Positions 32,589 through 40,434 of a DNA stretch of 64,000 nt are shown one piece after another. The stretch is from Mucilaginibacter sp. OK268. GTDB taxonomy: Bacteria > Bacteroidota > Bacteroidia > Sphingobacteriales > Sphingobacteriaceae. The DNA is taken from positions 496,001 through 560,000 of the forward strand of contig NZ_FNJV01000002.1 of NCBI RefSeq assembly GCF_900103125.1. The letters are read 5' to 3'. Numbering within the stretch: position 1 is the stretch's first letter; each line of letters starts with the position of its first letter. The position numbers were made by a program, and so were the translations under genes. The notes beneath the pieces were generated by a model. That model was given only the letters and a program-made list of their open reading frames with translations. It did not search any database and had not been told where the DNA came from.

Positions 32589-33491
32589 ATGCGTCAACAT
32601 CTTAAACCCATCATCCTTACGGCTCTATTGCTCACTTTTTATGCACACAGCTTTGCGCAAAGCAATTTCTCTAATTTGCCCGACAGCGCCCGTTTTGTAA
32701 CCGCCGATATCGATAATTTCTGGAAAGCTTTTGACCATTATAAAAAAGACACTTCCGTAAACATCTTCGGTAAAGAATATATCGACATTGGCAGCGATGG
32801 CGTAAAGGGTTTTACACCCTACCGCATCCGGAGTGCCGATAACCTGTACAAAATGGTTAAAAAGCGCCAGGCCGATTATGAAAAAGTGAGGACCAACACC
32901 CTGCGGATAAAAGAAAAGGAAAAGCAGTGCCGCAGCACGTTTTATGCTTTGAAATATTTGTATCCACAGGCCAAATTCCCGCCGGTTTATTTTGTGATCG
33001 GAGCCTATAATTCGGGCGGAACATCCGGCGATCAGGGTTTATTTATTGGTGCCGAAATGCAAAATAATATTGATGGTCTGCCGGGCATTGTGGCCCATGA
33101 GCTGATCCATTTTCAACAAAACTTATCTGGCGAAAACCCTACCCTGTTGCAGCAAAGCATAATAGAAGGCAGTGCCGATTTTATAGGCGAACTGATATCC
33201 GGAACACGTGGCGACGATGCTGCGAACAACTACGGTAATGCACACGCCGACCGCCTTTGCAAAGAGTTTGTTTCCCTGATGAACGGTACTGAGCGCAACG
33301 ACTGGCTTTACGGAACATCCAAAAAAGATGACCGCCCCAATGACCTGGGTTACTGGATGGGCTACCAGATCACCGCCCACTATTATGCTAAGGCAACGGA
33401 TAAAAAACAGGCTATCTATGATATCCTGAATATTAAAGACTATACAGCGTTTCTGAAAAAAAGCGGTTACCTGGATAAGTATTTGAAATAG
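32589..33491 (+). CDS. DUF2268-like putative zinc metalloprotease, secreted
   Basis: The 300-residue protein has a signal peptide (cleavage after SFA, about residue 23) and a zincin-type active site HELIHFQQ near residues 167-174, with the third-ligand candidate Glu in EGSADFIGEL about 23 residues later. This fits the DUF2268 family of predicted Zn-dependent proteases. The C-terminal YGTSKKDDRPNDLGYWMGYQ is also family-like. It is exported to the periplasm; the target is unknown. Two cysteines are present (CRST near residue 117 and LCKEF near 219). Confidence 0.82.
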   Translation: MRQHLKPIILTALLLTFYAHSFAQSNFSNLPDSARFVTADIDNFWKAFDHYKKDTSVNIFGKEYIDIGSDGVKGFTPYRIRSADNLYKMVKKRQADYEKVRTNTLRIKEKEKQCRSTFYALKYLYPQAKFPPVYFVIGAYNSGGTSGDQGLFIGAEMQNNIDGLPGIVAHELIHFQQNLSGENPTLLQQSIIEGSADFIGELISGTRGDDAANNYGNAHADRLCKEFVSLMNGTERNDWLYGTSKKDDRPNDLGYWMGYQITAHYYAKATDKKQAIYDILNIKDYTAFLKKSGYLDKYLK

Positions 33492-33531
33492 GTAAAGCAG
33501 CAAGGCATAGTTGGTTAACATAATCAGATAA

Positions 33532-33624
33532 GTCATCCTGAACTTGTTTCAGGATCCCACAGGAAAGGTTAACCAGCATATTGAACACCTTGTTTATGGG
33601 GTGCCGAAACAAGTTCGGCATGAC
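33532..33624. repeat. GTCATCCTGAAC-type inverted repeat, copy 2
   Basis: The element begins gtcatcctgaacttgtttca and ends tgccgaaacaagttcggcatgac, pairing gaacttgtttc with gaaacaagttc. It is the same broad family as 22101-22257. Confidence 0.7.
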
Positions 33625-33677
33625 CTTATCATTATGGTGTGCGTATCTCCATAATTTTTCGTATATTGTATAAATCA

Positions 33678-33712
33678 CAGCCCGGTGCCCCTTTATCAAG
33701 GGCATCGGGCTG
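33678..33712. terminator. Terminator-like hairpin
   Basis: Arms cagcccggtgccc and gggcatcgggctg pair over 13 positions with one wobble, around an 9-base loop, followed by tttagtt. It is some 190 bp past the protease stop, so it may end that transcript or be an isolated element. Confidence 0.55.
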
Positions 33713-34033
33713 TTTAGTTAAGGACAAAACAAGGCCAAAAACCGACCAATTGATATACAATAATTTGATTATCAACAACATAATACTTTTTAAAGTTTTC
33801 AAAACGCATCAAAATCGTGTTAAAATTTGTTAAAAAGTGTTAAAACGAGGTTTTTTCGAGCGATTTTGAGTGGTTTTAGCCCCGCTTTTGAGCAGAAAAG
33901 TGTTAAAATTTAAGGTTTAAAAAGTTTTTGGAGATAGCGATGGTTTCAACATCAGAAAAAATGAAACGGTCAAAAATTACTTCATCATTAAATATCTGTC
34001 GATCCAAAACCACACCTTTGTAACCAGTAAAAC
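33713..34033. other. AT-rich stretch with repeated TGTTAAAA words
   Basis: No gene is seen. The word tgttaaaa recurs (33818, 33828, 33838 and 33900 approximately) with spacing near 10 bp in the first three, in an AT-rich context with a gcgattttgagtggttttagccc inverted feature. It precedes the truncated haemoglobin gene. Confidence 0.45.
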
Positions 34034-34426
34034 ATGGAACCCAAACACGACATAGCCACGCTGGATGATATCAAACTACTGGTAGATACATTTTATACAC
34101 ATGTAGCTGATGATGCCCTGCTGGCCCCCATATTTACCGAACGCCTGGGCGGGCACTGGCTGCCGCATCTCGAAAAAATGTATACCTTTTGGCAAACCGT
34201 ACTGCTGGAACAATATACCTACAACGGGGCGCCTTTTCCGCCCCATGCCCGTTTACCGGTGGATGAGCAACACTTTGAGGCCTGGCTTAACTTGTTCTCC
34301 GCCACGATAGATAACTTGTTCCAGGGCGAAAAAGCGGATGAGGCCAAATGGCGCGCGGGTAAAATGGCCCAGATGTTCCAGCTTAAAATAGCGCATATCA
34401 AAAATAACCCGCTGAATATATTATAG
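34034..34426 (+). CDS. Group III truncated haemoglobin
   Basis: The 130-residue haem protein has the two-over-two fold of truncated globins, with group III features: the DIKLLVDTFYTHVADDALLAPIF start, the LPHLEKMYTFWQTVLLEQ helix, and the proximal histidine in DEQHFEAWL (about residue 77). Members bind oxygen or nitric oxide, or serve in stress electron transfer. It stands alone on the plus strand, followed closely by the lysozyme gene 43 bp later. Confidence 0.93.
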   Translation: MEPKHDIATLDDIKLLVDTFYTHVADDALLAPIFTERLGGHWLPHLEKMYTFWQTVLLEQYTYNGAPFPPHARLPVDEQHFEAWLNLFSATIDNLFQGEKADEAKWRAGKMAQMFQLKIAHIKNNPLNIL

Positions 34427-34456
34427 CGGAATTACCGGGGCATACCAGCATTTTTG

Positions 34457-34464
34457 TAAATTTG
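34457..34464 (+). promoter_or_regulatory. -7 promoter box right before the GH25 start
   Basis: TAAATTTG matches TAnnTTTG and ends 5 bp before the GTG start codon at 34470, which would put transcription start at or near the start codon. Confidence 0.45.
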
Positions 34465-34469
34465 CGCCC

Positions 34470-35372
34470 GTGCCACCTACCGAAAAAAAAGTTACTGAAA
34501 TTCCAAATCCCTTTGCCCCGGTGAAAAAGAAAGTTCCTGCTAAAAGAAAAACCGTGGCTCAAAAGAAAAAGGAGCAAAAAACTACCATATACTGGCGCAT
34601 AGCTATAGTCGCACTGTTACTCATCCTGCTTTCGCCCTTTTATTATGGCTATGTTTTGCGGAGCTTTAGCGCTACCTGGCGCTGGATACTGGATATAGGA
34701 GAGAATACAAATTACCGCACCTACAAAAACTTCAATGTGCGTATACCCTCGGGCTTTACCGTCCACGGCATCGATGTATCATCATACCAGGGCAAAATAA
34801 ACTGGCAAAAGGTAAAAGCTATGAATGATGATGATGTGCACATTACTTTTGCCTTTATCAAAGCCACAGAAGGCGTTTTAAGTGTCGACCCCTATTTTCA
34901 GCGCAACTGGCGCGAGGCGCCTAAAGCAGGGATCATTTGCGGGGCGTATCACTACTTTCTGCCGCAAAAAAGCGGTATCTGGCAGGCCCGGTTCTTTCTG
35001 CAAACCGTAAAAATGGAAAAAGGTGATCTGCCCATGGTGGTTGATGTAGAGCAGCTTTACAGAACGCCGCCGGCCAAAATGCGCGAGCAACTGCTATCGT
35101 TTGTAAACCAGATTGAAAATAAAACTGGGATTAAACCCATTATTTATACTAACATCAGCTTTTACCAGGATTACCTGAAAGGCTACTTTGACGATTATAC
35201 CCTTTGGATAGCGCATTACTACCAGCCGGTGTTAAACATCAGTAACAGAACCAACTGGCAGTTTTGGCAGCACTCTGATAAAGCGCGCATTAACGGCATC
35301 AATCAAAAAGTTGATTTTAATATATTCAGGGGCGATAGTATTGCCTTCCGGAAACTGCTCATCAATCAATGA
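34470..35372 (+). CDS. GH25-family lysozyme, membrane anchored
   Basis: The GTG at 34470 starts a 300-residue protein: a very basic cytoplasmic tail (residues 1-40, rich in KKK), one membrane helix (about 41-62), then a GH25 muramidase domain. Active-site acids are in IDVSSYQG (near 94), AFIKATEG (near 131) and VVDVEQ (near 190), the DxE pair of the family. It should cut the glycan backbone of peptidoglycan from the periplasmic face. A TAAATTTG box (34457-34464) lies only 5 bp before the GTG, so the transcript may be leaderless; no better start is seen. Confidence 0.9.
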   Translation: MPPTEKKVTEIPNPFAPVKKKVPAKRKTVAQKKKEQKTTIYWRIAIVALLLILLSPFYYGYVLRSFSATWRWILDIGENTNYRTYKNFNVRIPSGFTVHGIDVSSYQGKINWQKVKAMNDDDVHITFAFIKATEGVLSVDPYFQRNWREAPKAGIICGAYHYFLPQKSGIWQARFFLQTVKMEKGDLPMVVDVEQLYRTPPAKMREQLLSFVNQIENKTGIKPIIYTNISFYQDYLKGYFDDYTLWIAHYYQPVLNISNRTNWQFWQHSDKARINGINQKVDFNIFRGDSIAFRKLLINQ

Positions 35373-35422
35373 TTTTTTGTAACGGTATAGGATTACAGAT
35401 CGTCATCAGTAAAATAAAAACC

Positions 35423-35914
35423 ATGAAAACACCAATATACCGTTTCCTGATAGCTATAACTTTTTTACTATCCTGTACATTTTTAGGCAATAATGCACAG
35501 GCCCAAACCACCCAGAAACATTTTGACCAGCAACTGTACAACACCATTTTACATATGGACAGTGTTTGTTTCGATGCTTTTAACGCACATGATATGACCG
35601 CGCTAAAAAAGGTATTCGCGGATAATGTAGAGTTTTACCATGACCTGGGTGGTTTGACCTATTACGACCAGACCATGATCAACTTTGAAAAAATGTTTGC
35701 GCAAAACAAAGACTCCGGCATGAAAAGAGAGCTGGTAAAAGGCAGCCTGGAAGTTTATCCTATCAAAGATTTTGGCGCTATCGAAGTTGGTATGCACCGG
35801 TTTACCCATACCGAAAATGGCAAGGAAGTAGTTGGCCTGATGAAATTTTTACACGTATGGCAATACAAAAACAACGAATGGAAAATTACGCGAATAGTTA
35901 GCTACGATCATTGA
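35423..35914 (+). CDS. Secreted DUF4440/NTF2-like protein
   Basis: The start at 35423 (MKTPIYRFLIAITFLL) gives a signal peptide with cleavage after NAQAQ (near residue 28) and a mature NTF2-like domain of about 135 residues: MDSVCFDAFNAHDMTALKKV, NVEFYHDLGGLTYYDQTMI and the C-terminal VWQYKNNEWKITRIVSYDH. This matches DUF4440-type proteins, which bind small ligands or act as minor enzymes in the envelope. It overlaps the convergent SDR gene by 17 bp at the 3' end. The 51 bases before the start overlap the tail of the lysozyme frame and are not coding. Confidence 0.87.
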   Translation: MKTPIYRFLIAITFLLSCTFLGNNAQAQTTQKHFDQQLYNTILHMDSVCFDAFNAHDMTALKKVFADNVEFYHDLGGLTYYDQTMINFEKMFAQNKDSGMKRELVKGSLEVYPIKDFGAIEVGMHRFTHTENGKEVVGLMKFLHVWQYKNNEWKITRIVSYDH

Positions 35915-36743
35915 TCCGGTAATTCTCTCTGAAATTCTTCAATAGATTAAATGCCACTTTGAGGTAAGCCGCTTTCATATAGCAGGTAAAAAGATATAGG
36001 GTAACAGCCATGCGTGGAAAAAGTATGATCTCCTTATTTTGTGCCACACTTTTTAAAATATGATCCGCCGCATCACGTGCCGGCATTCCGGGCGCCAGCT
36101 GTTTTATGGAATCCTGGTTCCAGGTGGGCTTGGCGTTAACGGCAGGTAAGGCGGTGATGATGGGCGTGTCAATCAATCCGGGGCAAACCACACTTGCTTT
36201 AATATTAAACAGCTTTGCTTCCTGTCGCAGGCAACGGGTATAATTTACAACCGCGTGTTTGGATACGCTATAAGGCGTAATTAAAGGGATATAGGCCACC
36301 ACGCCGGCAAGTGAAGAAGTATTGACAATGTGGCCCGAGCCTTGTTTTATCATATGCTGATAAGCCACCTGCGAACCATAGAGCACACCATAAAAGTTGA
36401 TGTCCAGTACCTTTTTCCACTGATCGATGCTGATGTCGCGCAATTCGCCGGTTATAGCTATCCCCGCGTTATTGAATATCATATCAATGCGGCCATGTTC
36501 TTTGACAATGTCACCTATCACCTCTTCAAAATCGGGTAGTTGGGCAACATCCAGTTTACGGGCTACAGCGCTTTTTCCGTTCCGCGTTATCATGGCCACA
36601 GTTTCATCGGCATTTTGAGTATTGATATCGGTACAGATCACTGTAGCGTCAATTTCGGCCAGCTTTTCGCATAATGCCCGACCCATACCTGAGCCGCCAC
36701 CAGTCACTAAAATAATTTTATGGAGATAGTAATTGCTGTACAT
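35898..36743 (-). CDS. Short-chain dehydrogenase/reductase
   Basis: The start at 36743 (MYSNYYLHKIILVTGG) gives 281 residues. It is a classical SDR: Rossmann loop TGGGSGMGR (about residues 14-22), NNAGI (about 93), the catalytic Ser in NTSSLAG (about 143) and Tyr-x-x-x-Lys in PYSVSKHAVV (about 158), then the family PGLIDTPI loop. The C-terminal 35 residues are hydrophobic and basic, possibly a membrane-associated tail as in some lipid or steroid-type SDRs. The substrate is unknown; NAD(P)H dependence is expected. Confidence 0.9.
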   Translation of the reverse strand: MYSNYYLHKIILVTGGGSGMGRALCEKLAEIDATVICTDINTQNADETVAMITRNGKSAVARKLDVAQLPDFEEVIGDIVKEHGRIDMIFNNAGIAITGELRDISIDQWKKVLDINFYGVLYGSQVAYQHMIKQGSGHIVNTSSLAGVVAYIPLITPYSVSKHAVVNYTRCLRQEAKLFNIKASVVCPGLIDTPIITALPAVNAKPTWNQDSIKQLAPGMPARDAADHILKSVAQNKEIILFPRMAVTLYLFTCYMKAAYLKVAFNLLKNFRENYRINDRS

Positions 36744-36911
36744 AGTGAATAGGTTAAAGGTTTTTCTGGATGACAATCTATATCTAATATACTAATATAT
36801 AGTACCTTAAAACATAAAATCAAAAATTTAGCTATTGATGTCCAATTAATTAAAACTCGCTTGATATGGTGGTATAATTCATTGATCAGATAACCTTTAA
36901 AAATTAAGAAA

Positions 36912-37253
36912 ATGAAAGAGTATGCATTAATTTTCAGACATGAAGACGGCCAAAAAGTGGCCTCACCAGAACAAATACAGATCTGGATGAAACAAACCAT
37001 GGACTGGATAGCTACCATTACAGCCAAAAATAAATTTGTAAGCGGCACTGGCTTACCCTTTGCCGATGCCCGGGTTGTACACACCAATAAAACGGTTACC
37101 AACGGCCCTTTCGGCGAAATTAAAGAAACCATTGGCGGTTATATTATTGTAAAAGCCGATACGGTTGATGAAGCTGTTGAATTTGCAAAAGGCTGCCCGG
37201 TTTTGCAGGGCGAAGGCAACACTGTTGAGGTAAGGACAATTGCCCATCACTGA
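36912..37253 (+). CDS. YCII-related (DGPF) domain protein
   Basis: The 113-residue product is a close relative of the YCII protein at 19415: MKEYALIFRHEDGQKVASPE at the start, TGLPFADARVVHTNKTVTNG in the middle and GGYIIVKADTVDEAVEFAKG near the end. Family members are small ferredoxin-like domains that sometimes precede ECF sigma factors; none is here. It stands alone between a divergent SDR gene and a convergent head-GIN gene, with a terminator after it. Confidence 0.88.
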   Translation: MKEYALIFRHEDGQKVASPEQIQIWMKQTMDWIATITAKNKFVSGTGLPFADARVVHTNKTVTNGPFGEIKETIGGYIIVKADTVDEAVEFAKGCPVLQGEGNTVEVRTIAHH

Positions 37254-37283
37254 GAATACGGTTAACTTGACCGGTTTATTCAA

Positions 37284-37326
37284 AAACAGAAAAACCGTTA
37301 GCGCCATGCCAACGGTCTTTCTGTTT
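37284..37326. terminator. Bidirectional hairpin terminator
   Basis: aaacagaaaaaccgtt and aacggtctttctgttt pair in 15 of 16 positions around an 11-base loop, with A- and T-rich flanks. It serves the convergent YCII (plus) and head-GIN (minus) genes. Confidence 0.75.
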
Positions 37327-37343
37327 CTATAAACTAAGAGAGA

Positions 37344-38045
37344 TTAGTTCAGATGATTAACCCTGCCCGAACCTGTGTACCTGGTTTCGGCTATGGTAGC
37401 ATTGCCAGAATAGGACACTCCTCCTGAGCCGGTAATACGTGCGGATACGGTTTTATTGGCGACTACTGATATACCGCCTGAACCACTAATGGTAGCAGTA
37501 AGCGTTTCGGTAGTTAAGCCTTTACCATTGATCTCTCCGGAACCACTGATACGAAATTCTGCAGCATCGGTACCACCTTTAAGGTTAATACCACCTGAGC
37601 CACTAATGCGCGACTCCAGTGTGGATGCTTTTACGGCGGCACGCATATTGCCTGATCCACTTAAGATAACTGATACATTTTGACCGGTTAATACGCCGTC
37701 AAGATCAAGGTTACCCGATCCGCTGTTGGCCAGGGCGCTAAGCGATTTGGCGGTAACATAAATATCGCCCCGCTTGATGTTGTGGTTGCGTAACGAAAAA
37801 TTATGGCGGAAACCTATTTTTAAAACACCGCCTTCTACTTCGGTTTTAACATCATTGACCACATCGTCATCAATATCAAGCCTAACGCTTTCGGTGCCGG
37901 TAATTTTAACATGTACATTAAACGGGCCTCCCGATTCAATACTGTTAAAGCCAGATACAGACCTGCTTTGCCCACTTTGAGCGAAGGTATTTAAGGTCAG
38001 CATGGTTATAGCTGATACAAACAGGATAAAGATTTTTCTTTTCAT
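37344..38045 (-). CDS. Head GIN domain (DUF2807) secreted protein
   Basis: The 233-residue protein has a signal peptide (cleavage after FAQ near residue 23) and a repeated beta-helix: about six glycine-serine turns of the type SGSGxxxL/A, such as NSGSGNLDLDG, SGSGNMRAAV, SGSGGINLKGG and SGSGGISVVAN. This is the DUF2807 'head GIN' family of Bacteroidetes, presumably an adhesin-like or scaffold protein in the periplasm or at the surface. Function is unknown. It is convergent with the YCII gene. Confidence 0.9.
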   Translation of the reverse strand: MKRKIFILFVSAITMLTLNTFAQSGQSRSVSGFNSIESGGPFNVHVKITGTESVRLDIDDDVVNDVKTEVEGGVLKIGFRHNFSLRNHNIKRGDIYVTAKSLSALANSGSGNLDLDGVLTGQNVSVILSGSGNMRAAVKASTLESRISGSGGINLKGGTDAAEFRISGSGEINGKGLTTETLTATISGSGGISVVANKTVSARITGSGGVSYSGNATIAETRYTGSGRVNHLN

Positions 38046-38180
38046 AATTCGATTGTTTTTTAGAAGACGTTATATTCAGGCAAATAGTTGCAACAAATAA
38101 TAAGGGATAGGGATTTTCTTTCCAGAACAGGTTTTTTGTATTATTTTGGATGAAGTTAGTGTATAAAGTTCATAAAATAA

Positions 38181-39107
38181 ATGTCGGCTCAGCCTATCCA
38201 TTTTAACAAAACCCGCATAGCGCCCACTCCAAGTGGTTTTTTGCACCTGGGGAATGTATTGTCATTTGCTTTTACAGCGGCATTGGCGAAACAACACGGG
38301 ACTAAAGTGTTGTTGAGAATAGATGATATGGACCAGGCCCGTGCAGAACAAGCATATATACAGGACATTTTTGACACGCTGAATTTTTTAGAGATACCCC
38401 ATGATGAAGGGCCGCGTAATGCCGAAGAATTTAAGGATAACTATTCGCAGCTGCACCGGCTGACGCTGTATTCGGAGGCTATTGAACAATTAAGGGATAA
38501 TGGATTGCTATTTGCCTGTACCTGTTCACGTAAACAGCTTGAAAAAGAAGCCTGTACTTGCTTTGACCGTAAAATTCCCCTGGATACAAAAGATGCCGCA
38601 TGGCGTTTGCATACTTATAATAATCGTGAGTTAACCATTCGGGATTATAATGATCAACCAGTGACCGCCGTTTTACCCGTTGAGATGCAAAATTTTGTGG
38701 TCAGGAAAAAAGATGGATTTCCGGCCTATCAGCTTACTTCGGTAATAGATGACCTGCATTATGGGGTCGACCTGATCATTCGCGGGCAGGACCTTTGGTC
38801 GTCTACCCTGGCTCAGCATGAACTGGCGCTGGCCCTTGGCAAAAACGAATTTCAGCATATTACTTTTTATCACCATCCTTTGCTTACAGATGAACTGAAC
38901 CAGAAACTATCCAAATCGGCAGGGGCTACCTCTGTACGTTACCTGCGTCAAAACGGTAAAAGCCCGGCTCAAATTTATACCATGATTGCTGGTATGCTGG
39001 GGCTGGATATGATTATCAGCAACTGGGAACAACTAGCCGGGGTAGTACTCTCTTTTTATAAAAATAACCCTGCCCCGGCAATTAGCGGAACAGGGTCTGA
39101 TGTTTAA
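38181..39107 (+). CDS. gluQ: Glutamyl-Q tRNA(Asp) synthetase (GluQ-RS) family
   Basis: The 308-residue protein is a truncated class I glutamyl-tRNA synthetase without the C-terminal anticodon-binding domain, as in GluQ-RS, which loads glutamate on queuosine of tRNA(Asp). Class I motifs are present: the HIGH-type TPSGFLHLGNVLS (residues about 15-27) and KMSKS-type QKLSKSAGATSV (about 245-256). The zinc knuckle Cys-x-Cys...Cys-x-Cys is in CTCSRKQLEKEACTCF (about 112-127). Substrate assignment rests on length and zinc site. It is a single gene, convergent with the aminotransferase. Confidence 0.87.
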   Translation: MSAQPIHFNKTRIAPTPSGFLHLGNVLSFAFTAALAKQHGTKVLLRIDDMDQARAEQAYIQDIFDTLNFLEIPHDEGPRNAEEFKDNYSQLHRLTLYSEAIEQLRDNGLLFACTCSRKQLEKEACTCFDRKIPLDTKDAAWRLHTYNNRELTIRDYNDQPVTAVLPVEMQNFVVRKKDGFPAYQLTSVIDDLHYGVDLIIRGQDLWSSTLAQHELALALGKNEFQHITFYHHPLLTDELNQKLSKSAGATSVRYLRQNGKSPAQIYTMIAGMLGLDMIISNWEQLAGVVLSFYKNNPAPAISGTGSDV

Positions 39108-39120
39108 ATTTAGTTCGTAC

Positions 39121-40335
39121 TTATGCGATGCACGCTAAGGTCATCATGATATTTATTAATACCCGGCACATGGCATCTATCTCTTCTTCGGTATTGTAAT
39201 AATGCACTGAGGCCCTCACTACACTGCTTAACTGATATCTGTTCATATAAATGAGCGTTGATTTAGCTTTACCTATCGATACGTTGATCCGGTTTTCGGC
39301 CATTTTACTTTTTACGGTGGCACTATCCATCCCCCGAACTGAAAAAGTTATGATACCACATTGCTGATCGCCTTTATCATGAACTGTTACTCCTTCAATT
39401 CCCTCCAATTGCCCGCGCATCGAAGTAGCCAACTGTTGTATACGCGGCCAGGTACGCTGTACACCAATATTTAATATATATTCAACGGCTTTACTCAAAC
39501 CTAAAAAAACAGCCCGATTCTTTTCTGTAAGCTCAAAGCGCCTGCAGTCGTTTCTTATTTCATAATCATCTTCTGTAACCCATTCTGCGGTGAAGCCATC
39601 CATCAGTATTAATTTCAATTTATCCTGAACTTCTTTTCGTACATATAAAAAACCAGTTCCACGGGGTGCCCGCAAATATTTCCGCCCGGTAACCGCGAGC
39701 ATATCACAACCTATTTCTTTTACATCAACCGGAAGCTGCCCTACACTCTGACAAGCATCAACCAGGTATAAAATCTGATGCTTCCGTGCTATCTTCCCTA
39801 TTTCTACAACCGGGATGATAGTACCAGCTGTTGATGCAATATGCGTAATGGCGATCAGTTTAGTTCTGGGCGAAATAGCATTCTCTAACGCTTGCATTGA
39901 GAAATTACCTTGCTCATCAGTTGGTATCACCATCAACTTTACGCCACGGGTTTTCTGCACATTTATAAACCCCATTAAATTGCTTAAATATTCCATCTCC
40001 GAGGTAATGATCTCATCGCCCGCATTAAAAACAATACCGTTAAATGCCAGCCCCCAGGCCATACTCGCGTTCTCCATAACCGCAACCTCATCCCTGTTGG
40101 CATTGATGAGCTTTGCAATCAGATCATAAGTATGCTCCATTTCTTTTGCATACTTATCTTCGGTTTCGTAACCGCCATGGGTTGCCTCTTCCTGTAAATA
40201 GCTGATCACTGTTTCAACAACTACATCGGGTGGTAAAGAAGAGCCAGCATTGTTGAAATGTATTCTTTCGGTAGTTCCTTTAGTTTCAGCCCTTAACTGC
40301 AGTATTTCCTGTGGGCTTAGTGGTGTAATTTCCAT
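39121..40335 (-). CDS. Aminotransferase class V-fold PLP enzyme
   Basis: The start at 40335 (MEITPLSPQEIL) gives 404 residues. It is a fold-type I PLP enzyme of the class V group, which includes cysteine desulphurases and isopenicillin-N epimerases. The Schiff-base lysine is Lys219 in TGRKYLRAPRGTGFLYV, with Asp193 in VDACQSVG and the phosphate contacts in THIASTAGTI. The loop and cysteine pattern of NifS/SufS cysteine desulphurases is not seen, so a lyase or epimerase acting on an amino acid is more likely; the substrate is unknown. It is divergent from a MocR regulator, which probably controls it. Confidence 0.9.
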   Translation of the reverse strand: MEITPLSPQEILQLRAETKGTTERIHFNNAGSSLPPDVVVETVISYLQEEATHGGYETEDKYAKEMEHTYDLIAKLINANRDEVAVMENASMAWGLAFNGIVFNAGDEIITSEMEYLSNLMGFINVQKTRGVKLMVIPTDEQGNFSMQALENAISPRTKLIAITHIASTAGTIIPVVEIGKIARKHQILYLVDACQSVGQLPVDVKEIGCDMLAVTGRKYLRAPRGTGFLYVRKEVQDKLKLILMDGFTAEWVTEDDYEIRNDCRRFELTEKNRAVFLGLSKAVEYILNIGVQRTWPRIQQLATSMRGQLEGIEGVTVHDKGDQQCGIITFSVRGMDSATVKSKMAENRINVSIGKAKSTLIYMNRYQLSSVVRASVHYYNTEEEIDAMCRVLINIMMTLACIA

Positions 40336-40344
40336 AGCAAGTAA

Positions 40345-40366
40345 TTGTATAATTTTTATCATACAA
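40345..40366. promoter_or_regulatory. Inverted repeat in the aminotransferase-MocR gap
   Basis: ttgtat (40345-40350) and atacaa (40361-40366) form an inverted pair 10 bp apart in the 99-bp gap between the divergent genes. It could be a MocR site; such sites are more often direct repeats, so this is weak. Confidence 0.4.
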
Positions 40367-40434
40367 AGTAAAAGCTCAGATTAATAACAAAACAGATGCA
40401 GAATTATTAAATTTGGCCATAACAGATTACATAC

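Noticed and set aside
33810..33910. TGTTAAAA words as a CRISPR or origin iteron array
   Set aside because: Units are only 8 bp, uneven after the third, and lack spacers, cas genes or a replication gene nearby.
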